Shown here: one piece after another, positions 37,069 through 46,042 of the stretch
How the letters are laid out: each line of letters starts with the position of its first letter
Position numbering within the stretch: the first letter of the stretch is position 1
The notes under the pieces: model-generated
What the model saw: the letters and a program-made list of their open reading frames with translations, nothing else
Told to the model about the DNA's origin: nothing
The model's database searches: none
Assembly (NCBI GenBank): GCA_937902985.1
Contig: CALFNG010000193.1
Coordinates: forward strand, 36,524-100,523
Source of the DNA: an uncultured Myxococcales bacterium
GTDB lineage: Bacteria > Myxococcota_A > Polyangia > Polyangiales > Polyangiaceae
Length of the DNA: 64,000 nucleotides
Direction: 5' to 3'
Program-made: the position numbers and the translations under genes

Positions 37069-38148
37069 CTAGTGCTGCCCGCGGCGCGACATCGTGAGGA
37101 TCGCCCGGAAGACGTCGGCCACCGCGTCCGGATCGATCCTCGCCGCGGTCGCCCAGTCCTTGCGGGTTGTCAAGAGCTCGGCCTCGCGGTTTCCGTCGAG
37201 GACCGGCGCGCCGAGAGCGGCCTTCGCCTGGGCCGCGCGACGCGCGAGCTGCATGCGCTGGCCGAGCAGCCGAACGATCTTGGTGTCGATCGCGTCGATG
37301 TGATCGCGCGCCTGTTTGAGCTCGGGCGAGCGTTGCCCGAGACTCGGGATCGCGAAGGCGGTGGATTCGACGCCTGGATCGCGATCGTCGCCGACCCCGG
37401 CCGATTCGGCGTCGAGGGCCCCGTCGATCGTCGCCAGCGCGCGCACGAGCTCCTTGCGCGCCTCGGACGCGAACGGGTTGTCGCGCGCGATCGCCGAGAA
37501 GAGGTGCCCGCCGTCGGCGCGGACCGTCTCTATGGTGCGCGCGATGGCCTGGAAGCTCGCCGGAGCGAACGGCACGTCGGTCGCGACCCCGGCGTCGATC
37601 ATGCCCTTGGCGACGAAGAAGGTCAGCGCGTGCGTGTGCGCCATCACGCGATCGTGGCTCTCTGCGGTCTGGACGATGACCTCGCAGCCGATGCGCTCGT
37701 AGAGCGCGCGCGCCATGGCCGCCGCTCCGGGGTGCGCTCTTGCCGGGCAGAGGACGACGCGCAGCGGCCGCTCGGCGAGCGCGAGGCTGAGCGGTCCGAA
37801 GAGCGGGTGGGTCCCGCACCACGGGAACGAATCGCCGAGCACCTCGACGAAGGCGGCCTCGGGGAGGACCTTCACGCTCCCGACGTCGAGGACGACCTGC
37901 GCCGGCGCGAGGTGCGGCCGGAGCTCGAGCAGGCCCGCGCGCATGTAAGGTACCGGGACCGCGACGATCACGAGCGTCGCGCCCTCCGTCAGCTCGCGGA
38001 CCGACCCCGCGCGATACTCCGCCGGGACATCGGCGCGCTCGTCGTAGGCGCGGTGCGCGATCCCGGCCTCCGCGAGGAGCTGCCCGAGCGCCCGTCCGAA
38101 GCGCCCGTAGCCGAGCAGGGCCACGGATTCCGTCGTCATGGGCGCCAT
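37069..38148 (-). CDS. tyrA: Bifunctional prephenate dehydrogenase / chorismate mutase, reversed domain order
   Basis: A 359-residue enzyme for tyrosine synthesis. The N-terminal part (residues 7-265) is prephenate dehydrogenase: NAD-binding VALLGYGRFGRALGQLLAEA, LVIVAVPVPYM, VVLDVGSVK, the substrate motif CGTHPLFGP and the catalytic-region His in ESHDRVMAHTHALTFF. The C-terminal part (about 272-359) is an AroQ chorismate mutase: ELKQARDHIDAIDTKIVRLL, then QRMQLARRAAQAKAAL. In E. coli TyrA the mutase is N-terminal, so the order here is the opposite. No ACT domain is visible. ATG at 38148 or the second Met four codons in are both possible. Confidence 0.9.
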   Translation of the reverse strand: MAPMTTESVALLGYGRFGRALGQLLAEAGIAHRAYDERADVPAEYRAGSVRELTEGATLVIVAVPVPYMRAGLLELRPHLAPAQVVLDVGSVKVLPEAAFVEVLGDSFPWCGTHPLFGPLSLALAERPLRVVLCPARAHPGAAAMARALYERIGCEVIVQTAESHDRVMAHTHALTFFVAKGMIDAGVATDVPFAPASFQAIARTIETVRADGGHLFSAIARDNPFASEARKELVRALATIDGALDAESAGVGDDRDPGVESTAFAIPSLGQRSPELKQARDHIDAIDTKIVRLLGQRMQLARRAAQAKAALGAPVLDGNREAELLTTRKDWATAARIDPDAVADVFRAILTMSRRGQH

Positions 38149-38207
38149 CTATACTCTGGGCCCCCGTGAGTGCGCACGCCCTTCGACGATGGCATCCTTC
38201 TGACGCG

Positions 38208-39392
38208 ATGCGCATGATGCGAAGTCTTCCTGCGATCGCCGTTCGGGCCATGCTGTCGGTCTTCGGCATCGGCGTATCCATTGGGGCGAGCGCGTGCGCC
38301 CCGGCGGCCGTCGTGGTCACTCCGTCGGGCTCAGCGACCACGACCTGCCCCCTCGGAGGCTGTGCGCGCGCGGCCGGGGCAGGCGGCGGTCGAGACGCCG
38401 GCCCGGCGGGCGCCTCGCTCTTCGTCTGCTCCAGCGCAGGCGACGCGCCGTGCTCGGGCGCGGCGGCGGCCGACTGCACCGAGCGGGCGTTGACGGCGTG
38501 GAGCGAGGCGACCGACGATCGCGAGGTCGCCTGCGTCGCTCGCATGCTCGCCGAGTCGTGCGCGCTCGATGATCCCCGTGCGTGCGGGTTCGCGGGGCGC
38601 CTGTGGCTCGACGGGCGCGGCGTCGCGCGCGACGCGCGGCGGGGCATCGAGATGCTGGTGCATGCGTGCGACGGCGGCGTCGCGATGGCGTGCGCGGTCA
38701 CGGCCAGCTGGCTCGGCGAGGCGGCACACGCGGCGGAGCTGGGCAGCAGCGCGCAGGATGTGCTGGCGCGAGTCGAGGGGCAGCGGACGTGCCTCCTCGG
38801 TCAGGCCGAGGCCTGCTTCCAGATAGGCATCCTCTTCTACTACGGGCGCGACTCGTTCCCGCGCGACCGCGCGAAGTCGTCGAGGGCCTTCGCGCGAGGC
38901 TGCGACCTGGGCGATTCGCGCGCGTGCAACAACATCGGCGACGCGCTCGCGTACGGCGACGGGGTCGGTCGCGACGTCGAGGGCGCGTCGGGCGACTTCC
39001 TCAAGGCGTGCCGGCTCGGCGAGGCGCTCGGCTGCGCGAACCTCGGCTACATGACCGAGCACGGCGAAGGCGTGGCGCGCGACCGCATCGGCGCGCGCGT
39101 GCTGTATCGCGAGGCGTGCTCCGCGGGCGACGTATACGGCTGCCTGCACGTCGATCTCCTCGCCGCCGAGGACGCGGGGGCTCCCCGCGCGCCCGGCCCC
39201 GCGTTCGCCCACTGGCGTCAGCGGTGCGACGCCGGGCACGAGGCGCGAGCGTGCGCTTTCGTCGGCGTCATGTATGAAGACGGCCGCGATGGCGTCGATC
39301 GCGACGAGACGAAGAGCCTCGAGGCGATGGCGCGCGCCTGCACCCTGGGTGACGCTCGCGCGTGCGAGTGGGTGCGATCGCACCCCGACTGA
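38208..39392 (+). CDS. Sel1-repeat lipoprotein
   Basis: A 394-residue exported protein. A signal sequence (RAMLSVFGIGVSIGASAC) ends in a lipobox with Cys29. The mature part holds six or more Sel1-like repeats, helical pairs with the A-x-x-x-G-x-x-Y/N-G signature, for example CGFAGRLWLDGRGVARDARR, ACFQIGILFYYGRDSFPRDR, ACNNIGDALAYGDGVGRDVE, GCANLGYMTEHGEGVARDRI, and ACAFVGVMYEDGRDGVDRDE. The repeats contain paired Cys (CDLGDSRACNN), as in Cys-rich HcpA/Sel1 proteins. They act as protein-binding scaffolds. ATG at 38208 is chosen because the signal peptide begins there; GTG at 38166 would add a non-conserved leader. Divergent from tyrA. Confidence 0.87.
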   Translation: MRMMRSLPAIAVRAMLSVFGIGVSIGASACAPAAVVVTPSGSATTTCPLGGCARAAGAGGGRDAGPAGASLFVCSSAGDAPCSGAAAADCTERALTAWSEATDDREVACVARMLAESCALDDPRACGFAGRLWLDGRGVARDARRGIEMLVHACDGGVAMACAVTASWLGEAAHAAELGSSAQDVLARVEGQRTCLLGQAEACFQIGILFYYGRDSFPRDRAKSSRAFARGCDLGDSRACNNIGDALAYGDGVGRDVEGASGDFLKACRLGEALGCANLGYMTEHGEGVARDRIGARVLYREACSAGDVYGCLHVDLLAAEDAGAPRAPGPAFAHWRQRCDAGHEARACAFVGVMYEDGRDGVDRDETKSLEAMARACTLGDARACEWVRSHPD

Positions 39393-39494
39393 CGCGTCGT
39401 TGACCGCGTCGGTCGGGGGCCGTCAAGGCGAGCGGCACGGCTGTTCAGTTGTGTCGGGCGTGGCCCCGTACAAGCTGGTTGGCATTGTCGGACG

Positions 39495-39699
39495 TTGCTC
39501 TTTTACTCGATCGGAACCACGATCGGGGGCCTCGCAGCGCCCAGCCTTGCTGGGCGCGCTCATCGAGAGCGGCAGCCGGTCGCGGGTAGCGCTGCCGTAC
39601 GTCTTCGGGGGTGCGCTCTTCATCGCGGCGGCCGCCGTCGCGGCAGTGCTCGGGGTCGCTGCCGAAGGGAAGTCGCTCGAAGAGATCGCGGAGATGTGA
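39495..39699 (+). pseudogene. Frameshifted C-terminal remnant of an MFS transporter
   Basis: In one frame 39495-39546 reads LLFYSIGTTIGGLAAPSL; in the next frame 39546-39699 reads LGALIESGSRSRVALPYVFG, then a hydrophobic helix and LGVAAEGKSLEEIAEM before a stop. Joined by removing one base near 39546, they match the last two membrane helices and the tail of a major facilitator superfamily permease (F-Y-x-I-G-T-x-x-G-G ... P-x-L-F-G-x-L-I-E-S-G-S-R ... L-G-V-x-A-E-x-x-S-L-E-x-I-A). The other ten or so helices are absent. The rest of this 378-base gap (39393-39494 and 39700-39770) shows nothing else. Confidence 0.7.
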
Positions 39700-39770
39700 C
39701 CATGAACGTGACGGTCCCCGTGACGACGAGCCTGGCGACCAGCGTGACGGCGCCCCCCCGAAGGCTCCGG

Positions 39771-40574
39771 CTAGGTCGCGATCAAACGCCAGTTCGGCGA
39801 CGGCTTCCGCTCGACGCGAAGCAGCGTCCCGTCGTCGATGCTCTGCCACGGCTCGTCGGTGATCCGCTCGGACGCGACGAACACGGCGCTACGGCCCGGG
39901 GACCACGGCGTCTCGAGGACCGTTCCGTCGCGGCTCGTGCGGCTCGAGACCACGACGTCTTCGGGGGTTCGTTCCAGCAGGAACATCGACCGCCCGAAGC
40001 GGTGGGCGTACGTCGCCGACCCGTCGGAGAGGAGGAAGTTGAACGCGCCGAACCCGGGGCGCTCGCGGCCTGCGCGGGCGAGGGCGCCGACGGCTCGATC
40101 GGTGTCCGCGCCGGCAGGCGAGTGGGTCACGGCGGCGTCGTCGAGCCGCGAGAGGATCCACGCGAAGAGCAGCTCGCTGTCCGTCTCGCCCTGGATCTCG
40201 GCGAAACGCGCGTGCGACGTGTTCTCGCGGAGCCACGCGACGTCTTTCACGGTGCCGTTGTGCGCGAAGATCCAGCGACCGCGCTCGAACGGGTGAGTGT
40301 TGACCAGCGCGGTGTCGCCGATCGTCTTCTGCCGGATGTGCGAGATGAGGAGCTGGCCCCGGGTGCCGATCGCGAGGCGGTGGAATCGCTCGTCTTCGCC
40401 GGCGCAGACGACGCCCTTGTCGACTTGCCAGCTACCCGACGTGGCGTCGAACACCGCGATGCCCCACCCGTCGCGGTGCTCGCGGGAGAGGGCCGCCAGC
40501 GAACGGGGCGCCTCGCGAAGGACGATCTTGAACTCGGTAGGCTCGCTTGCGGCGATGCCGAGCAGCCGGCACAT
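39771..40574 (-). CDS. Class II glutamine amidotransferase (YafJ/GATase_4 family)
   Basis: A 267-residue Ntn-hydrolase. After Met removal the protein begins with the nucleophile Cys2 in MCRLLGIAASEPTEF. Further family blocks are SREHRDGWGIAVFD, GTRGQLLISHIRQKTIGDTA, the glutamine-pocket NTHPFERGRWIFAHNGTV, and IQGETDSELLFAWIL. It resembles YafJ and the EgtC gamma-glutamyl hydrolase group; the physiological substrate is unknown. No synthetase partner is attached. It is divergent from the zinc-finger gene; a 105-base shared control region lies between them. Confidence 0.9.
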   Translation of the reverse strand: MCRLLGIAASEPTEFKIVLREAPRSLAALSREHRDGWGIAVFDATSGSWQVDKGVVCAGEDERFHRLAIGTRGQLLISHIRQKTIGDTALVNTHPFERGRWIFAHNGTVKDVAWLRENTSHARFAEIQGETDSELLFAWILSRLDDAAVTHSPAGADTDRAVGALARAGRERPGFGAFNFLLSDGSATYAHRFGRSMFLLERTPEDVVVSSRTSRDGTVLETPWSPGRSAVFVASERITDEPWQSIDDGTLLRVERKPSPNWRLIAT

Positions 40575-40606
40575 GGGTCCAGATCAGCATAGCAAGTTGT
40601 CGCCAG

Positions 40607-40629
40607 CGTTTCGTGACACGTTTCGTGAC
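40607..40629. promoter_or_regulatory. Direct repeat CGTTTCGTGAC x2 in a divergent intergenic region
   Basis: CGTTTCGTGAC occurs at 40607 and 40619, a 12-bp spacing close to one helical turn. It lies between the divergent amidotransferase and zinc-finger genes, where it could bind a regulator serving either gene. Confidence 0.35.
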
Positions 40630-40679
40630 GACCGTAGGAACCTCGAAGAGAAGCACAACCGGCATGGAGCACGCACCAG

Positions 40680-41255
40680 ATGGCGCACAAGATCGAACCC
40701 GCGCCCACAGGCAGGGCGAGCTGCCGCGGCTGCAAACAGACCATCGCAAAGATCGCAAAGGGAGAGCTCCGTTTTGGCGAAGAGTTTCAGAACGCCTATT
40801 CCGAAGACGGCGGAATGTCGTTTCGTTACTGGCACCTCGCCTGCGCGGCGACAAAGCTCGCCAACGAGCTCCGTGCGACACTTACATCTTACGAGGGTGA
40901 GGTGGCGGATCGCGCCGCGCTCGAGGCGCTCGTCGAGAGCCACGTCCGCCCCGAGTTCCCTTACGCCGAGCGAGCCCCCAACGGCCGGGCGAAGTGCCGG
41001 GTGTGCGACCAGACCCTCAAGAAGGGCGACCTTCGCCTCGCCTTCGAGCGGGTCTTCGAGTCGCCGATGGGGCCGACCAAAGGGGCGGCCTACACGCACC
41101 CGCGGTGCCTCACGAGCTACCTCGAGCGGGAGCGTGAGCGCGGCGGTAAGAGCATGCAAAGGGGCGACGTGGTGCGCGCGGTGCTCGGAAACAGCAAGCT
41201 CGCCGCCGGCGACGCCGAGACCGTGGCCCGCGAGGCCGCCGTCGCGGCTACGTGA
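40680..41255 (+). CDS. Protein with two PARP-type zinc fingers
   Basis: A 191-residue basic protein. Finger 1 uses Cys15, Cys18, His52 and Cys55 (GRASCRGCKQTIAKIAKGEL ... YWHLAC), spacing CX2CX33HX2C. Finger 2 uses Cys106, Cys109, His140 and Cys143 (GRAKCRVCDQTLKKGDLRLA ... YTHPRC), spacing CX2CX30HX2C. The pattern CX2CX28-30HX2C, the G-R-A-x-C start and the K-G-E/D-L-R stretch are the signature of the zf-PARP domain, which binds DNA nicks and ends in PARP1 and DNA ligase III. No ADP-ribosyltransferase, ligase or nuclease domain is attached. The C-terminal 45 residues are helical and charged. DNA-damage sensing or DNA-end binding is inference. Confidence 0.85.
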   Translation: MAHKIEPAPTGRASCRGCKQTIAKIAKGELRFGEEFQNAYSEDGGMSFRYWHLACAATKLANELRATLTSYEGEVADRAALEALVESHVRPEFPYAERAPNGRAKCRVCDQTLKKGDLRLAFERVFESPMGPTKGAAYTHPRCLTSYLERERERGGKSMQRGDVVRAVLGNSKLAAGDAETVAREAAVAAT

Positions 41256-41387
41256 GGCGCGAGCTACGTGAGGCGCGAGGCGAGGCGAGGCGAGGCGACC
41301 ATGCGCGGTCGTGCGCGGTCGTGCGCCGAGGAAGACGGCGCCTCTGCCCAAACGCGCGGTGGGCTCATATACTGGTCGGCTCCCGCA

Positions 41388-42425
41388 ATGACCGCCGAAG
41401 CCGCCGCCCTCGTCCCCGCTCTCGTGACCGTGGTCATCCCGTGTCTCGACGAAGAAGCGTACATCGAAGCTTGCATTCGGTCCGTTCAGGCGCAGGTTTG
41501 GCCTCGCGACCGCGTCGAGATCCTCGTTGCCGATGGAATGAGCCTCGACGCCACGCGCGAGATCCTCGGGCGGCTCGCGGCCGGCGACTCGCGCATCCGC
41601 CTCATCGACAACCCGGCGCGCATCCAGTCGGCCGGCCTGAACGAGTGCATCCGCCGGGCGCGGGGAGACGTCATCGTCCGCATGGATGTGCACGCCGACT
41701 ACGCCCCCGATTTCATCGAGAAGTGCGTGGCGGCCCTCGAGCGCACGGGCGCCGACCACGTTGGCGGCGCCGCCCGGCCGAAGGCGAAGACATTCTTTCA
41801 GCGGTGCGTTGCTGCCGCGCTTCGCAGTCCGCTCGGAATCGGCGGGTCGAAGTATAGCCAGGGCGACGCCGAAGGGTTCGTCGAGTCCGTGTGTCCGGGG
41901 GCGTTCGACCGCCGCGTGTTCGAGCGCGTCGGGCTCTTCGATCCGAAGGCCATCACCAACGAAGACGCCGAGTTGAACCAGCGCATCCTCGACTCGGGTG
42001 GCCGCGTCTACATGAGCCGGGACATCGTCTCTCACTACTACCCGCGCGAGTCGATCCAGGCGCTGGCTCGCCAGTATTTCAAGTATGGCAAGGGGCGAGC
42101 GAGAACGCTCCTCAAGCACCGGAACCTCTCGTCGATCAAGCCGACGCTCGCGTTCCTGGGTCTCGCCGGCGAGGCGCTGGTGCTGATTGCGGCGCCCTGG
42201 CAACTCGGCGGCCTGTCGCTCGTCGGGTACGCGCTCGCCACGGGCGCCGAAGCGGTGCGGGTGGGCCACACGGAGGGCCTCGCCGCGATCCCGGTCGTGT
42301 GGGTCATCTTTCCGGTACTCCACGCGTCGCACGGCGCGGGGTTCGCGATCGGCCTCGCGAAATACCTTGCCCGCCCCGACTGGGACGAGCCCGAACGCCT
42401 CCCACCCGCCGACGTCCCCGCCTAG
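41388..42425 (+). CDS. ExoA-like family 2 glycosyltransferase
   Basis: A 345-residue membrane-associated glycosyltransferase resembling succinoglycan ExoA. The GT2 core has VTVVIPCLDEEAYIEACIRS, EILVADGMSLDATREIL, the metal-binding VIVRMDVHADYAPDFI and the acceptor-site ITNEDAELNQRI. The GGAARPKAKTFFQRCVAAAL ... SPLGIGGSKY stretch is characteristic of ExoA-type enzymes. C-terminal hydrophobic helices (about residues 247-330) follow. ATG at 41388 is preferred to the upstream ATG at 41268, since the added 40 residues have no GT2 similarity. Its stop overlaps the convergent sthA stop by 4 bases. It probably extends a polysaccharide, but no other polysaccharide genes flank it. Confidence 0.88.
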   Translation: MTAEAAALVPALVTVVIPCLDEEAYIEACIRSVQAQVWPRDRVEILVADGMSLDATREILGRLAAGDSRIRLIDNPARIQSAGLNECIRRARGDVIVRMDVHADYAPDFIEKCVAALERTGADHVGGAARPKAKTFFQRCVAAALRSPLGIGGSKYSQGDAEGFVESVCPGAFDRRVFERVGLFDPKAITNEDAELNQRILDSGGRVYMSRDIVSHYYPRESIQALARQYFKYGKGRARTLLKHRNLSSIKPTLAFLGLAGEALVLIAAPWQLGGLSLVGYALATGAEAVRVGHTEGLAAIPVVWVIFPVLHASHGAGFAIGLAKYLARPDWDEPERLPPADVPA

Positions 42426-43834
42426 GGGCGCGCCAGGGCGCCCAGGGCGTCGTAGGCGGCGTATTTGAACATCTCGGAGAGGGTCGGGTAGTTGAAGACC
42501 ATGTCGATGAAGGCGTCGACGGTACCTTCGAGGAGCATGACCGCCTGGCCGATGTGCACGAGCTCGGTGGCGCGCTCGCCGATGCAGTGACAACCGAGGA
42601 CCTTCCGGGTCCCCCTGTCGACCACCAGCTTGATGACGCCGTCCCTGTCGCCGACGATCTTGCCGCGCGCGTTGTCTCGATAGAACGCGCGACCGACTAC
42701 GACGTCATGCCCGGCCTCTTTCGCGGCTTCTTCGGACAGGCCGATCGAGCCGACTTCGGGGATCGTGTAGATGCCGAATGGATAGAGGCGCGCCACGTGC
42801 TGCTTGTACGTGAAGCCGAAGGCGTGACACACCGCGACGCGCGCCTGCTCCATCGACGTCGAGGCGAGGGCAGGGAAGCCGATGACGTCGCCCGCCGCGT
42901 AGATGTTCGGCGCCGTCGTGCGGAAGTCGCCATCGACCTTGACGGTCCCTCGCTTGTCGACCTCGATGCCCAGGGCTTCGAGACCGAGCCCCGCGGTCGC
43001 CCCGGAGCGACCGCTCGAGGCGAGGATCTTCTCGGCGTCGATCTCGGCTCCATCGTCGAGCGTCGTCACGATCCCGCGGCCCTCGACGCGGCGGATGCTC
43101 TTCGTCGTGCGACCGAGCAGGAACGTCACTCCGAGCGCATGCATGGCGCCGCGGAGGCGCTCGGCGATCTCTTCGTCGAGGAACTGGAGCAGCCGAGGCC
43201 GCCCTTCGACGAGCGTGACGCCGACGCGCATCGCCGCGAACATCGCGGCGTACTCGCAGCCGATGACGCCGCCGCCGACGACGACCATCGTGCGCGGCAG
43301 GCGATCGATCTGCAGAATCGTGTCGGAGTCGTCGACGTCTTCGTCGTCGAACGGAATGTCCGGCGGGTGGTGAGGTCGCGATCCGGTCGCGACGAGGAAC
43401 GTCTCGCTGGTGATCCGTCGGGTCGTGCCTTCGCGCGTCGCCCCTTCGCCGCTCCGGAGCTCGATGGTGTGGAGGTCGACGAAATGGGCCGACCCCCGCA
43501 AGATGCGGACCCCGTGGCGCTCGAGGTTCCACTTGATGCGCGCGACCTCGAGCTCGACCACCGCGTTCTTGCGCGACAAGAGCTTGGGCACGGCGGTGGC
43601 CGCGTTCAGCTCGACGCTCAACCCGTAGAGCTCGCGCTGTCGGAAGCCCGAGAGGAAGAGGGCCGTCTCCCGGAGCGTCTTGCTCGGCAGGGTTCCCGTG
43701 TGCACGGCGGCGCCGCCGGGGTCGCGCGCGGCTTCGACGCACGCGACGCGCTTGCCGTAGTATGCGGCCTGCGCGGCGCCCTTCTCGCCGGCGGGGCCGA
43801 CGCCGAGGACGACGAGGTCGTAGTCGTACGCCAT
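42422..43834 (-). CDS. sthA: Soluble pyridine nucleotide transhydrogenase
   Basis: A 470-residue flavoprotein that moves reducing equivalents between NADPH and NAD+. The FAD motif is YDLVVLGVGPAGEKGAAQAA. The region that holds the redox-active CxxxxC pair in lipoamide dehydrogenases reads GGAAVHTGTLPSKTLRE, with no Cys, as expected for SthA and against a disulfide oxidoreductase role. The NAD(P) motif is VVVGGGVIGCEYAAMFAAM. YAAGDVIGFPALASTSMEQA and the C-terminal dimerisation domain (IYTIPEVGSIGLSE, HCIGERATELVHIGQ) complete it. It begins 28 bases after a lipoprotein gene and is the last of a three-gene minus-strand run with an NtrC-type regulator. Confidence 0.9.
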   Translation of the reverse strand: MAYDYDLVVLGVGPAGEKGAAQAAYYGKRVACVEAARDPGGAAVHTGTLPSKTLRETALFLSGFRQRELYGLSVELNAATAVPKLLSRKNAVVELEVARIKWNLERHGVRILRGSAHFVDLHTIELRSGEGATREGTTRRITSETFLVATGSRPHHPPDIPFDDEDVDDSDTILQIDRLPRTMVVVGGGVIGCEYAAMFAAMRVGVTLVEGRPRLLQFLDEEIAERLRGAMHALGVTFLLGRTTKSIRRVEGRGIVTTLDDGAEIDAEKILASSGRSGATAGLGLEALGIEVDKRGTVKVDGDFRTTAPNIYAAGDVIGFPALASTSMEQARVAVCHAFGFTYKQHVARLYPFGIYTIPEVGSIGLSEEAAKEAGHDVVVGRAFYRDNARGKIVGDRDGVIKLVVDRGTRKVLGCHCIGERATELVHIGQAVMLLEGTVDAFIDMVFNYPTLSEMFKYAAYDALGALARP

Positions 43835-43862
43835 TGGAGCCCTGTACTCGGAGCCTCGTGCA

Positions 43863-44504
43863 TCAGTGCTTGGGCTTCGCGAGCTCGATGTCCCATTCGA
43901 CGACGACGTCGGACGATGACGCGTAGGGCGGGAACTGGATCTTCTTGAACGCGTTGATCGCGCACACGCCGCCGGGCGTCCCGTCGAACGGGGCGGGGAC
44001 CGTCACGTCCCTGACGTGGCCGTTCCGACCGAGCGTGACGCCCGCCGTCGTCTTGCCCCAGGGCCCCGGGGCGGTGCCGTTGTCGTTGGTCGCCGAACCG
44101 CAGTTGGCCTTGACCTGACGCGACGCGCGCTTCAATTCGATTTCGACCGAGTCCTTGTCGTAGGGGGTTTTCCCGCTGGTCCCGCCTCCGCTGACGGGAG
44201 GCGGCGCGTCGCTCGTCGTCGAGGTCGAGGTCGACGTGCTGGCCCCGCTCGAGGCGGTGTCGCTCGATGCCGAGGCCGAGTCGTCGGACCCGTGGCTCGC
44301 GGTGCCCGGCGGCATGCAGTCGGAGCCCTTGAGGACCGTGCCCTCCGGACAGTTGCCCGGCGCGTCTGCCTGCTTGGCGCCCCCTCCACACGCGACCAGC
44401 GCGGTCAGGCCGATAGCGCATAGCGTCAACGCGCCGCACCCACCCCGCGAGCGTCGCGAACGTGCCACGGCAGCGCGCCACCCAATCGCTTTTCGCTCGT
44501 TCAT
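43863..44504 (-). CDS. Lipoprotein with AgmX/PglI-like C-terminal domain
   Basis: A 213-residue exported protein. The hydrophobic stretch LTLCAIGLTALVAC ends in a lipobox Cys. A Cys pair and a long Ser/Thr-rich linker (about residues 65-105, STSTSTTSD) follow. The C-terminal domain (about 125-213) has the pattern GVTLGRNGHVRDVTVPAPFD ... GVCAINAFKKIQFPPY, which is the TonB-C-like/AgmX C-terminal fold frequent in myxobacterial adventurous-motility and envelope proteins. It may span or bridge the periplasm. ATG at 44504 (MNERKAIGW) is chosen over 44513. It follows the NtrC-like gene by 30 bases. Confidence 0.75.
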   Translation of the reverse strand: MNERKAIGWRAAVARSRRSRGGCGALTLCAIGLTALVACGGGAKQADAPGNCPEGTVLKGSDCMPPGTASHGSDDSASASSDTASSGASTSTSTSTTSDAPPPVSGGGTSGKTPYDKDSVEIELKRASRQVKANCGSATNDNGTAPGPWGKTTAGVTLGRNGHVRDVTVPAPFDGTPGGVCAINAFKKIQFPPYASSSDVVVEWDIELAKPKH

Positions 44505-44534
44505 GGCGCGCATGATAGCGCTTTTGCCAACCGA

Positions 44535-45899
<1,365 letters not shown>

Positions 45900-45935
45900 G
45901 GTATGAAAACTCTTCAGTGCCAATGATACTGGAAT

Positions 45936-45947
45936 TCTCCCGGGAGA
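45936..45947. promoter_or_regulatory. 12-bp palindrome TCTCCCGGGAGA
   Basis: A perfect palindrome 37 bases upstream of the NtrC-like start and about 96 bases upstream of the divergent namZ start. It may be an operator, perhaps for autoregulation; nothing in the sequence proves this. Confidence 0.3.
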
Positions 45948-46042
45948 GCGAGCGCCCGTCGACCATGAACGCAATGCTTGCGGGGTTGGAATCATCCCGT
46001 CGATGCCCCCCCGAGCGCCCCTTGAGGTAGCCTCCGGGGCGC

